This document shows, piece after piece, positions 33,375 through 46,136 of a stretch of 64,000 bases of DNA. Below the pieces are notes generated by a model, which saw nothing but the letters and a program-made list of their open reading frames with translations, was not told where the DNA came from and made no database searches. A program made the position numbers and the translations under genes. The DNA comes from Symsagittifera roscoffensis. Lineage: Eukaryota > Xenacoelomorpha > Acoela > Convolutidae. The DNA lies in the NCBI RefSeq assembly GCF_963678635.1, contig NC_087070.1, forward strand, positions 52,984,750 through 53,048,749, written 5' to 3'. Numbering within the stretch: position 1 is the stretch's first letter; each line of letters begins with the position of its first letter.

Positions 33375-34057
33375 GGTTAACCCGGGATCGGGTTCCCCTC
33401 GTTGATACTTCTGCTGTTCATGTGACACATCCGTCATCCTCATCTTGCGTTTGCCGTTGTATCGCAAGTGTCCAAGTGGGGTGGCTCTAGTGTTGCTCCT
33501 CATCAGATTTTGTCATCGTTTGATACTCTTATGCGAGAGATTAGCAGTGGTTGCTTTTTGACAGTTATAGCTTTTAAATGCATATCTGGTTGCTTTTTAG
33601 AGGTCCCGAAATTCCTTCGCTTTGAGCCCACTGCATTTCTGGTGAATCCAATTTCAGCAACAAGTGCATTGTCGGCTAATTGACCTTTATCTTTTTTCGC
33701 ATAACAGTAGGTAAAAAAAAAGAGGAAAAGCGAAAAAGCGAAGAGTCGGTTGACCTCGAGAAAAAAAAGACACAAATTTGAATTTTAAATGAAACTTGAA
33801 ATGAAATAAAATCTCTTGCGAATTCTCTTTCTGGCTAAAACTTTAGTTTAAAAACAATCCCAAAATTGACATTGATAAAAGTAATTGATTATTAAGAACC
33901 CTGAGGTCGATTTGATTAAAAACAATTGAGCTTAAATTTTTCAAAATTTCTTCTGATTGACTTTATTCAATTATAAATTCTACTATTTTTTGTTATCCAA
34001 GTTACATTTATTATTATTATTATTTTTTAAAAATATTTATTTGGCGGATTATCTTTT

Positions 34058-34727
34058 ATGGATGTGGATCAACAAGATGTTTTGGTGGGAACGTCAGTCA
34101 GCTCCACTCCTGCTCGAGGTTCCGCGAGTAAAACAAGTGACACTGAGGTGAGCGAGTTACAAAAAGAAACTGATGGTCTTAAAATGATTCGGGTGCTCAA
34201 CAATTACGTATTCAAGAGTTGGAAAAAATCAACGGGACATGCAGGAACGACTGCTTGCTCAGGAAAGATATGCAAGAGAAGATAGTATTATAAAATTGAA
34301 TCCTCCTTACGATGCGCGCAATGTGAGAGACGTGACAATGGAAACCCTAAAAGTTTTCAAGAGTTTTTTGGGTATAACAATTAAGTATGAAGGTGTGAAA
34401 GCTTGATGTCCTGTCTGGTGATACAGAATTTTTCCTTCCCAGCGTAATATGCAAATTCATTTACTTCGAGCACAAAACGCAATTCTGGAAAAACAGAAGG
34501 GCTCTTAGAAAAAAGGTCAACCCAATAAAACAAAAGTTAATTATTTTAAATGAAACATTGCCAAAAGTTGACGCGGAGATTGAAGCAACTGCTGTTCGAA
34601 TGGGGTTGGAGACGGTGACCAACAATTGCATTGTGTCAGTTGCAGTTACTGGTGAAAATGGATCGAAAAAGTATATAAAAGCCAATAGCTTGGGTGATCT
34701 TAATAAATTGGAACCAAATGCGATCTA
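34058..34727 (+). pseudogene. LINE ORF1 remnant
   Basis: Frames here show, in order, a polar N-terminus (MDVDQQDVLVGTSVSSTPAR), a coiled-coil-like ELQKE...RIQELEKIN stretch, DVTMETLKVFKSFLGITI, and then a CKFIYFEHKTQFWKNRRAL region followed by ILNETLPKVD. The last two resemble the xVKFxxRxxRxxxLxARKxL...INExLT core of LINE ORF1 proteins, which bind RNA as a chaperone. The pieces lie in different frames with stops between, so the gene is broken. It precedes ORF2 by about 820 bp, and the gap shows nothing I recognise. Confidence 0.55.
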
Positions 34728-35547
34728 AGGAAAGTTTGTTGAGATTAACAAAAGCAGCAGAGGCGCAAGCGATAGAGTCTCACCGGAGGGCAGAAAACCA
34801 TATATGAGCAACAAATAGACTCATAAACTCTAATCAGTTACACGAGTTGAAACTTTTTGTTGAGTATTTCATACTTTGTGTTATGATAAAACGAACGATA
34901 AAATGAGTTGATACCAAAACGCCGTGAAACTCTGCATTAACTTAAATTGTTTATTTTAATTATACTATTGTTTTTTTTGTGAACTAGGGAAGTGAATTTT
35001 TGGTTTTTTTCCCACTTTTTACAATTTGGTTTTAAAATTCAAATTAGTCAAATGATGTCAGAAAGAACTCAACCCAAACTTTTTTGTTTGTTTCATATTG
35101 TTACTCAAAATCAATTTTTGATTGAAATCAGACTGTCAGTTCCATTTGCCCTGCTTGTGATAACGCGAGCGCTCCATGTTGGTTGTGATAATGCGACCTC
35201 TTAGCCTGAAAAGGGGTTTTTGGACTGGTTGTACGAGTGAACTTTGGTGTGCTCTGTGATAACGCGGAGTTGACACTGAATGAAAATTTTTATTTTTTAT
35301 CTTGAAATTAAAATTTACCTAAGTTTCAATTTTTTTATTATGATTAATTTTTTTTGTAAAATTTGGATATAAATGAGAAAACTTAAGCAAATTTAAGGAT
35401 ATTGGTTACATACGAGAACAGCGTAATAAACATAGGGAGGTAGAAGGAAAAAAACTTTCAGGCCAAGCAAGGGAGTTTGTGATTTTTTGACCATCATTTG
35501 TTTTTTTTTCTATCTCAGATCAACAAAGACACACAAGTCAGTATATC

Positions 35548-38220
35548 ATGAATACCACTGAGCAGATTCTTTTGCAAAATAATGGATCGATACCAAAAAA
35601 GACCGACGAGTTTCAAGTTAGCCTAACTCAACTAAATTGTTTGCCTAGCGTTATATGTTGCACCGAAACCTGGCTTTCACCAAACCAGAATTTCAATATT
35701 TTCGAAACAGAAGAGTATCATTTTCTCATTGAAAATTTTCGTAAGAGTAGGGGAGGAGGCATATGTTTATATTTAAAATGTGGAATAAATTATGAAATCA
35801 TGAAGTGAACAAGTTGTAACAACATTCAATTATTAAGCGTCAAAATTACAAATGGAAAACTAAAAAATTCAATTATTACGTGTGTTTATATTCCTCCTAC
35901 TGCGGTAAAAACTCAGACGCTCCTTATACTACAAACGGTTTTGGATGATATTAAAGTAGCACCCTCTACTCATCATTTACTATGTGGTGACTTTAACATT
36001 AATGTTTTAAGAAGGAGTAAACGACTCTCTGAACTCATAAGTATAATAAATGGAAACGAACTTTACCTACAAAACGGAAATCAAGCAACTAGAGTAACTA
36101 AGACCAGTATACGTGTATAGATCTATTTTTTTTTCAATGTAAAAATACAGTAACCATCTACAAAACATCGGTAACTGATCATTATGGAGTAATTTTAAAC
36201 GCAACATCACAAACATGCAAAATTGAACCTTTCATCACCACAACTCAACCATGGTACAAACTTGAATTGTAATCTTTTCTGAATGAACTGAATGAGTCTT
36301 CATATGAAAAATAATTTGATGTTGAAACAAAATTTGGCTAATTTAATTGCGATGAGCTTTTTTTTATTGTTGAACAAAAAGCTCACAAATAACATTGAAT
36401 CATTTTTACCAGAAAAAAGATCAATTAGAAAAACTTCGAAGCACTGGGTTGATAATGAAATGAAAAATGCAATATCGAAAAACACCGGAAAAACTGGAAC
36501 CACTGAAGCCAGAAGTAAATTTTAATCTCAGAGCAAATTAGTTCTTAAAATGCTGAGTCAGAAAAAAAGCTTTTATCAAAACAAATTACAATTAGAATCC
36601 AACAACAAAAGCAGAGAGTTTTTCCGTCTGTATAAGGACCTAACGGGTGCTTCCAAAAACAAAGACGAGGAAGAAAAAAACATAAATGTTGATGAATTTA
36701 ACAACTTCTTTGCAAATATTGGAGAAAAATGGCGAGGAATTATACTGCTTTAAAAGAATTCAGAGTCAGAAAGCAAATTAACTCAATGTTTTCAGCCGAT
36801 ATAACGCAAAGCGAAAATTCAATTATAATCGAATTGCTAAAAACCAACTTCAGTTTGGATACATATGGACTTAATCTCTATTACTTGAAAAAAAATTGTC
36901 CAGTTTTGCTTTCATTTTGACAAAACTTTTACAAAAATGTATGGATAGATAAGTTTTTCCAGACAGTTTCAAAATTGCCAAAGTTAAACCTCTTTTCGAA
37001 GAAGACAATGATCTAGACCCATCAAATTACAGGCCAATTTTTCTTTTACCAGTTATAGGTAAAATTTTTGAGCGGGTCATTTATAACAGAATGAACCAGT
37101 ACCTCAATAAGTGTCAGTTACTACAAAATTGCCAGTTTGGGTTCAGATCAAAAAAGAGTACAATTGATGCTTTGATAACCCTATTAGAAGAAGTGCATCA
37201 AGATTGGAACTCTAATACCACGAAGACACAGTGCACATTCATTAACCTTAAGAAAGCCTTTGATACAGTTGATCCTATTCTTTTATTTGAGAAATGTGAC
37301 GCATATGGTTTTCGGGGACCTGTTTTTGATCTTCGAAAATCTTATTTAAAAAACCGACAACAATACGTTGCCACCAAAACCAAACGCTCTCAAAATAAAA
37401 AGTGAATTATGGAGTACCACAGGGATCCATACTAGGCACGCTTCTTTTAATCATTTACATAAATGATATTGAGCTAAATGAAAATAGTTAAAGTAACCTG
37501 CATTTATATGCAGAGGACACTGTCATAAAAACAACAGCTAGAAACAGTGACTTAACCGGTAAACACCGAGAAGCGTTGGACAAGACAGCAAGTTGGTTAG
37601 AAAAAAAACGAGCTGACCTTAAAGGAACATAAAACAAAACAATGATACTATCTAAGAAGAGCAGCGGTAAATCAGATGTCAAAATGAATGGACTAATTAT
37701 AGAAGAAAAACAATCATTCCCATACTTAGGTGTTCAAATTGACTCTAAACTTTCCTTCACTGATCATATTACAAAACTTGAAAATAAATTGTCGAGATTT
37801 TGTGGGATGTATTACAGGTTGAGGAAAGTTTTAGGTAAAGATCAACTAATGAAAGCATATAACGCTTATGTGAAACCCATTTTACTGTACGGGGTTTTGG
37901 CTTAGGCTCCAACAGACAAAATGAAATTAGAAATAATTTAACTTAAAATTAAACGGCTTATAAAAATTATTTGTTTTAAGAGAAGAAACGAAAGCATCGA
38001 AGAAAAGAATTACATATCTATGAATTTTTAAAGTTACTATGTAAGATTTTCAGAAAAGAGTGCGTATCGGCTATTGTCCAGGAAGCTGTAACTGAGAAAA
38101 TTTGAATACAATTTTAAATAAGAGAGTTTTGGCTAGGCAGATACCTGTGCAATCAAAGGGTAATGAAAAAAACTACTATAAAAGTCAGAATTAGAAAACT
38201 TTTCAGCTTTGTTCTAAAAT
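35548..38220 (+). pseudogene. LINE ORF2 remnant (endonuclease, reverse transcriptase)
   Basis: Endonuclease motifs lie at about 35640-36010 (CCTETWLSPNQNF, LLCGDFNIN). The RT region starts near 37000 with NYRPIFLLPVIGKIFERVIY, then QFGFRSKKSTIDALITLLEE, a LKKAFDTVD block (a usual DLxKAFDxVD catalytic motif with Asp replaced) and YGVPQGSILGTLL. The YADD box is changed to YAED. The thumb region follows (FPYLGVQIDSKLSFTDHI, AYVKPILLYG). A normal ORF2 would be 900-1000 residues in one frame; this one is split by many stops and frame changes. It would have encoded the enzyme for target-primed reverse transcription. Confidence 0.85.
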
Positions 38221-38350
38221 ACTACCCAGTTTTTGTAACTTAGATTCAGAGCTGCACACAAAATCAATTACAAATCTTCAACCATGAGTTTTTGGAAAAT
38301 TTTATTCAAGGAAATTATGAACTGTTTAAACTCATTTTTGAGTAGAATTT

Positions 38351-39256
38351 GTATTTTAAAAAAATATTTTTGCTGTCAGGGGTAGGTATTTTGCTGAAGT
38401 TTTCCCCTTTTTCGCTTCAAAATTTTTTGTTTCTTCTGCAAATCATTAAATCTTTTTTTTTGATTTCTTGATTAACTATCAATATTAAAAAAATAACAGA
38501 AGTCATAGCAGGATCAGAGGCGTCTGAAAACGGGCTGCATAGTTCCACGGTGCTCTCGCAATGAGATTTCGTTTGTTTGTAAATGTATTAACTTTTACAA
38601 TGAATGGAATCTAATTTGCAAACAATTTAATAATATAGGTGGGTCCCGGGTTCAACTCTCTGTTTCCAGCTTTTAGCATTATGCGGATCAGGTACGCTGG
38701 TTTCACTTATTTATTGGACAAAAATCCGCATGGCCATATTTTTGTTTGATGACATTGGGGAGGTTTTTTCCTCTGAATTGTTTCGAGGAGGAGCTTGGAT
38801 TGGCTGATCTTTTGCCGTTCCGTTGACTGTTGCAAGATTGTGACCGAGATGTTTTCATCGATCGAACAATTTTTTTTGCATCAGTTCCTGTGTATACATA
38901 AAAGCGTGTTTCTTGAAAGAGTGAGTTCCTAATAGCACCACTAGGAGGCTGGACACATATGCAAACAAGTTTTTTATCTCAAAATTTTTAAGTCCTCTTC
39001 TTCTGAAACATCCTAAAGCAAAAATTTATATTCATCCTTCAAACAAAGCAGAGGTACAAAGGCAAAAAAAACTAAGTCAAACTTATTTCAGCAGCGCAAA
39101 CTCTTTCCAGCGAAAAAAAAAGAAATTTCATAAAATTAGCGGTTACATTTTAAAAATTACTTGAACAAATCAAAACGCCTTTGTTTTGTGGCAAAACGAT
39201 TTTCAATAAGCAGAAAATTGCTTGATTTTGAAAGACTAGCAAAAAACGATAGCCCG
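38351..39256. other. No gene seen
   Basis: AT-rich sequence. A GGGTTCAACTCTC stretch near 38650 resembles a tRNA B box, but no A box or fold accompanies it. Confidence 0.35.
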
Positions 39257-40117
39257 ACAATTGAAAGTTACTTCTACGCTTGCAAATCTAATTGTTGCTT
39301 CGAACTTGATATAATATTAAAGTACGCTGAGCAAACGTTTCGATGATTTTTTTTCAACAAGTTGGTAAATCGAAAAAAGTTCTATATTCTGATCGATAAC
39401 GCTTGCTAATTGTTGAGTGAATTTTCTTTTTTTCCATTGGACCATAAGGGAGCGAGTGCAGCTAGTAGTAGAAGTTTTCATACTCATTTCGACACAATAT
39501 TCTCACTAACACTTACCCTATCTTTTTCTCATTTTTTTGCCAGTTATAGGTCTATGTACGGACTGCCAAAATAAAGTCGCATCTTTAGCAGTGGATAAAT
39601 GGTACTTGTTTCCCTCCTAACCCCGGTCATACGATGCGGGCTGACTCTGTCCCTATTTCAAAGATCAGAAAAACAGCCAGACAACTTTGGCAACCTTTCT
39701 GCGGCCTTTCCCAGCCTTGATCCGTTTCTTTCTCCTACATGGACGACCTCCTGTTGAGTTTTTACCTGTATTTTTGGTGGATGTGTTGCTCTGCTTTATC
39801 TCCCTTCAGCGTTGTCTGATTTTCTCTTTATGAATCTGTTTAGCTAATCTGATTTTTCCTCTTCGCTTTTTGCCTTTTGACGCCGGATCTTGTGTTCGGT
39901 TAAAAAACGGTTTTTCCCTTAATTAGCCAGTGAGGTCTGCTTCAGGCTGCCTAAGAAGGCTTTTTTCTTCTTCGGTTGAAGGTTCAAGCAACTGAAAACT
40001 CCGCGTTGATACAACTAAACGTTACTTCTACGCTTGCAAATCAAATCGTTGCTTCGAACTTGATGTAATATTAAAGTACGCTGAGCAAATGTTTCGATGA
40101 TTTTGTTCAACAAGTTG
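39257..40117 (+). mobile_element. LINE leader-only copy between ~107-bp duplicated flanks
   Basis: 39434-40009 repeats the LINE leader of 32799-33374. On both sides lies a ~107-bp near-identical segment (39257-39365 and 40011-40117; shared core GTACGCTGAGCAAA, TTTCGATGATTTT). The whole looks like an insertion with a very long target-site duplication. It carries no ORF. LINE copies normally keep their 3' end, so a 5'-end-only copy is unexpected. Confidence 0.65.
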
Positions 40118-40179
40118 ATGGAATTTTTTCGGCTGACTAACTTGTTGAAGAAATTCATCGAAGCATTTGCTCAGCGTAC
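40076..40179. repeat. Inverted repeat, 41-bp arms
   Basis: GTACGCTGAGCAAATGTTTC... at 40076-40116 is answered by ...GAAGCATTTGCTCAGCGTAC at 40139-40179, with about four mismatches and a 22-base loop. The left arm is part of the duplicated flank of the leader-only LINE copy. Confidence 0.8.
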
Positions 40180-40235
40180 CATCTGATTTGATAACAACTG
40201 CTGATCGTTGAGTAAAATATCAATATCAACTATTA

Positions 40236-40520
40236 TGAGTGTCGTTCGAAGCGTCGTTCGAAGAAAACGGAATATTTATGCTCGGTGTGGTTTTTTATTC
40301 AGTCAATTTTCATCGATCGAAAAAAAGTTTTTTCCAACAAATTTTTTGATACCCCATTGAAGATATTGACTTTCTGAGTTCAATTGAAAAAAGATATTTC
40401 ATCTCCAATGAAGTTTTGTAAAATTCTGGGGATTTGAAAATTGTCAAAGTTGCCATGCTCTGTACTAAGTTATGCGCCCTTTGAAGAGTTTATTCATAAT
40501 GCTGAGATCGTTGTGGAAAA
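40236..40520 (-). mobile_element. Helentron-like family A, old partial copy
   Basis: Reversed right half of family A: AACGGAATATTTATGCTCGGTGTGGTTTTTT, then CATCTCCAATGAAGTTTTGTAAAATTCTGGGG, matching the equivalent stretch of 44331-44851 with many differences. The inner end is indistinct. Confidence 0.5.
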
Positions 40521-41753
40521 TAATTATGCATGGCGAACTATCCCGCACAACAAAATCGTTCCAAACAGAATTGAGGCTAGCTAATTGGTCTTACTAATTT
40601 CGTACGACTCAAAATTTTACACGTTGATATTTTCCAAAATATATAGGTTTTTAGTATTTTCTTTTCCCAAAAAAACTATTCGATATAAATTAAGGGAAAG
40701 TCAGAACAATCAGGAAAGTCACAACAGTCAGAGTTTTATGATCTAGAAATTTTTTTGAGGTTACAAATTCGACTTTCTAAGCGCACACAGAGCAGGCTAA
40801 AACAAAGAAGACCAAAATTTTTCAGCAAAAAATTTAATCAACCACAGATTTTTCGTGATTTTTATTGAAAAAACGTCTACATTTTTGACTGATTTCCCAA
40901 TCGAATGCTTCTGGGACTATTCAAGTTTTCATTTATTATTAACTGGTTCTAATGACTCCTTGACCAATTCTATTATCCCGTTAGACAATTTTCACCTGAT
41001 GAAATTTCAGTTTGGTAATGGAGTAACGGGCTCCCTTAGAAAAATAATAGACACCTTTAGAAAAATGCAGTGTCGCGAAAAGTACGAGAGGTGTTTTCTT
41101 TTTTCCTCCTCGAGGCTTTCAGTCCTTGAGCACTCTGAACTTCCCTTTTTTCGTAAAACTTCACTGCATTCATTTTGATGCCAACATCTACTGATTTTGC
41201 TTAGGGATCGTGCTCAAAATTCAAAACTTTTCAGTCCAAACCAAAAAAGTCAAGTGAGCGACAGCATAAAAGAAGTGAAATCGATTTTTCCTCAACCCGA
41301 CTGCTCCACTAAAACATAGTTGGGAGTGAGAGGAAATTTTTTGGAGAACTCAAAAAATTACAAAAAACTAATTTTAAAAATTACAATATTTTTTTTGAAA
41401 ATCAACCCCTCTCCCGTCCGCGTCTCTTGTTCTTCATGATTTTTCGACCACTTGGAATATCGAAAATTTATTCATTTCAATAAAGCAGTTACAATATGAG
41501 CTGTTTTCTGTTTGTGGCAATATGAGCTGTTTTTGTTTTTAAGAAATGGATTGTTTATTATTTTCACAATTATTTGCCTTTCAATTGGTTAAAGATTTAT
41601 GTAGTTTCATTTGTCCAAATTTTCATTTTTTACTTGGCCGGACTAATTGTTAGAGTTGTATAAACGTAAGAAAATTTTTTCGGGTGCAAAATTACTCGCG
41701 CTAAAAATAAGATCAACGGAGCAAGTAAATCACTTGAAAGTTCCGCTCATTTT
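40521..41753. other. No gene seen
   Basis: AT-rich. A 107-codon frame at 40855-41178 has no recognisable motif or splice context, and I do not call it. Confidence 0.35.
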
Positions 41754-42164
41754 TTCGACTTTCGGAGAAAAGACGGAATATTTATGGTTGGTAAAGTTTT
41801 TTTCAGGCAATTTTCGACTTCCCATTTAACCAATTTCGACAAGTTTTTATACCTGAAAGTTTAACTGAAAGTTAATGTAGCCCTAAGCTTAAATTTAGGG
41901 CAATAAATTGCATTTTTTTAACATGCGTTAGCGGGTTATTATTGCGTTCCAAAAGGAATTGAGGAAAGCCATCTTCGCATTATTCGGACATCAGACGCTC
42001 AAAACATCCTTTTTTGTTTGCATTAGCGTGTGGTTAATAAATTGAAGTAAAACGTTTTGTTGTTTTCTTTCCGATTATGTCGTAAATTTTTCAACCAAAA
42101 ATTTTTTGAATCGACCTTAAAATGCAGTCCGAACATTCAGGGCTTCACCTTGATATACGAGCAC
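41754..42164 (-). mobile_element. Helentron-like family A, old copy
   Basis: Reversed copy: it opens CGACTTTCGGAGAAAAGACGGAATATTTATG and ends TGCAGTCCGAACATTCAGGGCTTCACCTTGATATACGAGCAC, the complement of the family's left end. The interior is shortened and diverged. Confidence 0.6.
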
Positions 42165-42217
42165 TTTTGATGTGACTACAACAGTTTGAAGCACTTAAAT
42201 AACATGCTTTTGGGTCA

Positions 42218-42393
42218 CCAATTGTCACCAGCGATCGTGAGATCAAATGGGATGGATGTAACCTATAAGAATTAGTCACCATGTTTTCATTATCGCCAAT
42301 ACTTAAACTAATTACCAAAGCCGTGCACTTAGTATATTTTAAGAGAAAACTCTTTTCCAATTGTCACCAGCTACCGTGAGATCAAATAGGATG
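42218..42393. repeat. 37-bp direct repeats flanking 101 bp
   Basis: CCAATTGTCACCAGCGATCGTGAGATCAAATGGGATG at 42218 recurs at 42357 as CCAATTGTCACCAGCTACC... with four differences. The cause is unknown; it could be a small insertion or a slippage event. Confidence 0.6.
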
Positions 42394-43680
42394 TTTTTTG
42401 TAGTGACATATCAGCAGTTCCGCAAATTGGATTGCAAAGGGAAAAAAATTTAGCCAACCCATAGGTGGAAAAATGCTAATGAGCATCAGAAGACAAAAAG
42501 ACGATACCGACTTTGAAAGCGTTTATTTCAGTTTTTTTTGAAAGTCTGAGATCAACTGTTGAAACTGAAAATTATTCAATTTTTTTTCTTTAGTTGCTGA
42601 TTTGTCAGCGAAAAGCGTGATTTGCCATCAATTTAGCAATTGAATACAGAGTAAACTCAAAACACTGAAACTTAAGGATAGTTCAAGATATACGTGTGAA
42701 AACCCTTCGCACTCCATAAATTTAAAAATTAATCAAAATCAAACTAAACATTTTTAAGACTCCTATCTGCAAAAAAAAACAAAGATCCAAGTTAAGCAAA
42801 AAATCTGCAGACACTAGATTTAGCCTTTTAAAGGAGATGGCAATAACTATATTACATTAGAAAACTATAGTTTCGTAGAACAGCACAAACGTTTGTTAGT
42901 GTTATGAAACAAATCTATTTTGAAACAGAGGCGAAGTGGAGCCTTGCAAGCTAGCCAACAAAAATAAAACGAAAACCTTCAAGTCAAAATGTGATAGCCT
43001 ACCAAATAAAATCACAAAAAATTTTTTAGTGCTTTTATTTGATTTTAGCTTGCCGCAAAAAAATAACGATTCAGATGCGGTAAACAAGTTCGGCAACAAA
43101 ATCTCCGGAGTTTATTAATAGCCGAAATAAAAAAAAAGAAAAATGGTTGAGAAACACAATCAACAGGGTTAAATAGGATTTTGAGTCTAGCGGGCAGCCA
43201 TTATGCTAACAATTTGTAGAAAGACCGCTTTGATTAAAAAAAATGTTTAAAAAATTTGATCAAATTTTAAGACTTCGAACTTTCACACCACAACTGACAT
43301 GAATTAATTTTTAAATACATGATCAATTTTTTCAGCAAACGCCTAATTGGCGTCTAACCTGATAAACCATTGACTTGGCCAATTAAACAATCCAAATCAA
43401 TTTAGATCAAATAAGGTCAAAAACAATGAAAATTTGTCAGGGAAATTTTGTCAAATAAGGAAAATTTCTAAGGCCAAAAAACAATGAAAAAAGCCAGGGC
43501 TTCCAGGTTTATATATTACGAGTCCATCAACACTTGCAAGCTACAATTAAAATTACTTCCAGTACAAAAAAAATGTGATATGGCAAGTAAGCCAAAAAAA
43601 AATAAGCAGGCACACACAAGTCCAACAATGCAATTTTTCACGCAAAAAAAAATCACTTTCATTCATACTGAAAAAAAAAC
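42394..43680. other. No gene seen
   Basis: AT-rich sequence with A-tracts. Nothing recognised on either strand. Confidence 0.4.
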
Positions 43681-43875
43681 CAAGTCCGGCTGCGACTCCA
43701 ACCGGAGACTTTAAATTGCCAAGGCAACAGTGTTATCTCTAGACTATATGGGAAGGAGCCCAGAAATTGTTTTCATTCAATATTAAAGCTATCTCAAATT
43801 CTTACAGACTAGTAGAAGTTGTTACAGGGAAAACTAACTCTCGATTACAAGACCCTTGCTCTCACCAGTGTAATA
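43681..43875 (-). repeat. Dimeric tRNA-like SINE, copy 2
   Basis: Minus strand. The first unit (about 43873-43821) reads GGTGAGAGCAAGGGTCTTGTAATCGAG, close to the D-arm/anticodon part of tRNA-Thr(TGT). The second (43757-43681) begins TTCCCATATAGTCTAGAGATAACAC, close to the 5' half of tRNA-Glu (TCCCATATGGTCTAG), and has a CCGGTTGGAGTC B-box-like stretch. A 63-bp spacer separates them. The order and orientation match 31007-31200. Confidence 0.5.
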
Positions 43876-44330
43876 ACTTCTTGTAAATTGTGATGTTGAA
43901 ACTTTCCAGCCTGAAAGCAGCATTCGTGACCTCTAATATAGTTTCTGATTTAAGAGATACAATTTAACTATTTAAACGGTATACAAATCCAACAGCAGAC
44001 AAAAATTATGATTATTTGAGAAAACAAAGGCTGAGAATTTGAATGCAAAATTTAAGGGTCAAAAACTTCAAAGACAACTGTCAGTTTCAGGTTGCCCGTG
44101 GGTGCGCATCAATGTTTAGTGGCTATAAACGGCTCTAATTTTATATGATTGGCGAACCCTCTGTTGGCAAGCTCGAAGACGTTGGCACGACTGCGGCAGT
44201 CACTATTTTTGTGTTTACGCTGTTTGATTGTATGCTGTTTGAACAATGGAGAATTGGCGTTATTTGGAGTTGTACCGCTATACTGTTAAAATTGTGTTCT
44301 TGTAAAAATAAGACCCGAAATTTCACTTAT

Positions 44331-44851
44331 TGTTCCGACTTTCGATACGAAAGTAACGGAATATTTATGCTCGGGGTGGGTTTTTTTTTCTTCAGACAAA
44401 TTTCGACTTTCTAACTAGCCGTTTTTGGCGCAATTTTTTTTATATCATTCGAAAACTGTTGTGAGCTTGAATTTGAAAAGACATTTCACCTGTGATCATT
44501 TTTCGTAAAATTATTGGGGTTTAAAGATTGCCATTTTGGTACAATTAACGCGCGATAAATTTCGCGCTATTAACGCGTAAGCGAGATTTAATCCGTCTTA
44601 GAAATCGTTCCAAATTGGTTCAAGGAAGCTTATATGCCATAATTGATTTGTTAATAGGCGCAAAATCTATCACTTTGTACTTAATATGACGTGTGGGGGG
44701 ATGTTTTTTGTTTTTACATAAAATCTCAATTTTTTTTTAAAAATTTTTAAATTTTTTTTATTACTTTGAAATTTTTCATCTTATTAATGCTCCATAGACC
44801 TTAAAAGGCAGTCGGAACTTGCAGGGCTTCGCCCTGATACGAGCAGTCTTG
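44331..44851 (-). mobile_element. Helentron-like non-autonomous family A, copy 3
   Basis: A 521-bp reversed copy with both ends: TGTTCCGACTTTCGATACGAAAG at the left of the window view and GGGCGAAGCCCTG, complemented, near 44820. Both subterminal hairpins are present. It is non-coding. Confidence 0.75.
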
Positions 44852-46136
44852 TTCCTGTATAGCTACAAAAACGGTTCGGTCAATTTTCTATTTTTCGAAA
44901 ACAATGTATACTTCATAATATAAAATTAAAATAATTCATAAAATTAAGCTAAATTGGTATTTAATTCAATGATCGGGTTCAATTGGTAATATATGATCAA
45001 ATAGATTTAGAAAGAGCGATTCTGTCTTTCTCTTGTGCTTATATTTGTAACACAACTTAAAAGGTGCACCACACTTAGCCGAAACTCGGATAGCCGAAAA
45101 AATCACGCTTTTGCCAAAAAATAGGAACAACTGAATCGCCCGTACAATGAATTCTCCTTTTGCCGAATGTAAACGCAGCTTAGCGAGCGTTTTTGACTTG
45201 CAAATGCAGTTTTTGATTGATTCTTGGTTGTTTCTATACTAGTTTAGGTTAAATACTAGCAGCTTTCGACGGTGCTAGTACTTGGCTTTGTGAAACGCCA
45301 CAAATAATAGATCAAGCTCAAAAACACTCATAGATACAGAAACATGGGGGAGCTGACTACAATTATAATATTCTCGTACAGCTCAGAAAAGACATAATTA
45401 AGTCAGCTATCAATAGTTGGTCATTCAGCTGAATTCTACACATCAAATTGCGGGTCTTCCATTATTTTAGACCAAACTTGAGGTTTTGTTTTCCCTGAGT
45501 CAACCTTTTTTGTATAAAAAATGAGCCAACTATTGTATCGCATAGCCTAAAAAATTGTATCGCGTAGTCTAAAATGAAAGTTTTTTTGTTCATCTGCCAC
45601 AACAACCGCGCTTCTGGTTGTCGTCTTGAGCTTCGTTTGCCGAGGTGATGTTGATACCTCTGTTCGGTTTCGTAGATCCCGAATTGGCTTGCGACGCATC
45701 TAACATCGCTGAAACACCAAACTGTTACTGCTACAAAAAGGACCTGTAGAAACGCACAATTTCACATCAATTAAAAAAAACTGACAATTGGAAAAGATCA
45801 ATGAAAGCTAGAAAATTGAGTTTTTTCATTAAAAAAAACATCAATTTTCGGATTTTAAACCAAAATTGAATGAACTTCAAGCACTCTGAATTTCATGAAA
45901 AATTTATGATAGACACTTTTTTGATAAATTTAATTCAATTTGAGAAAACTGGATCAATCGGAAAAGCTTTTATTCCGCTCGAAAATCTGAAAACTAAAAT
46001 CTACTTTCGATCACGTTTTCTGTGACCTTTACATTTTCGCTGTTCGATAGTGGAAATTGCTAAATAGCAAAAGATGGGAGTAACTTTCCAATGCTATGCA
46101 GCAAATAGCACCAACTAGAAACAAAACAAGACTGCT
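44852..46136. other. No gene seen
   Basis: AT-rich intergenic sequence between two family A elements; nothing recognised. Confidence 0.4.

Larger units (their letters stand above)
32799..38350 (+). mobile_element. LINE (CR1/L2/Jockey-like), decayed, with leader, ORF1 and ORF2
   Basis: A plus-strand non-LTR element. 32799-33374 is a leader repeated at 39434-40009; ORF1 remains lie at about 34058-34727 and ORF2 at about 35548-38220. ORF2 shows an AP-type endonuclease (CCTETWLSP, LLCGDFNINVL) and then reverse transcriptase. It is interrupted by numerous stops and frame changes, so it is dead. Both ends are approximate, and the link between leader and ORFs rests on order and spacing. Confidence 0.75.

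Noticed and set aside
38640-38660. tRNA gene suggested by GGGTTCAACTCTC
   Set aside because: There is no A box at the expected distance and no acceptor or anticodon stem.
40855-41178. 107-codon frame as a gene
   Set aside because: No motif, no splice context, AT-rich codons; within the range of chance open frames here.
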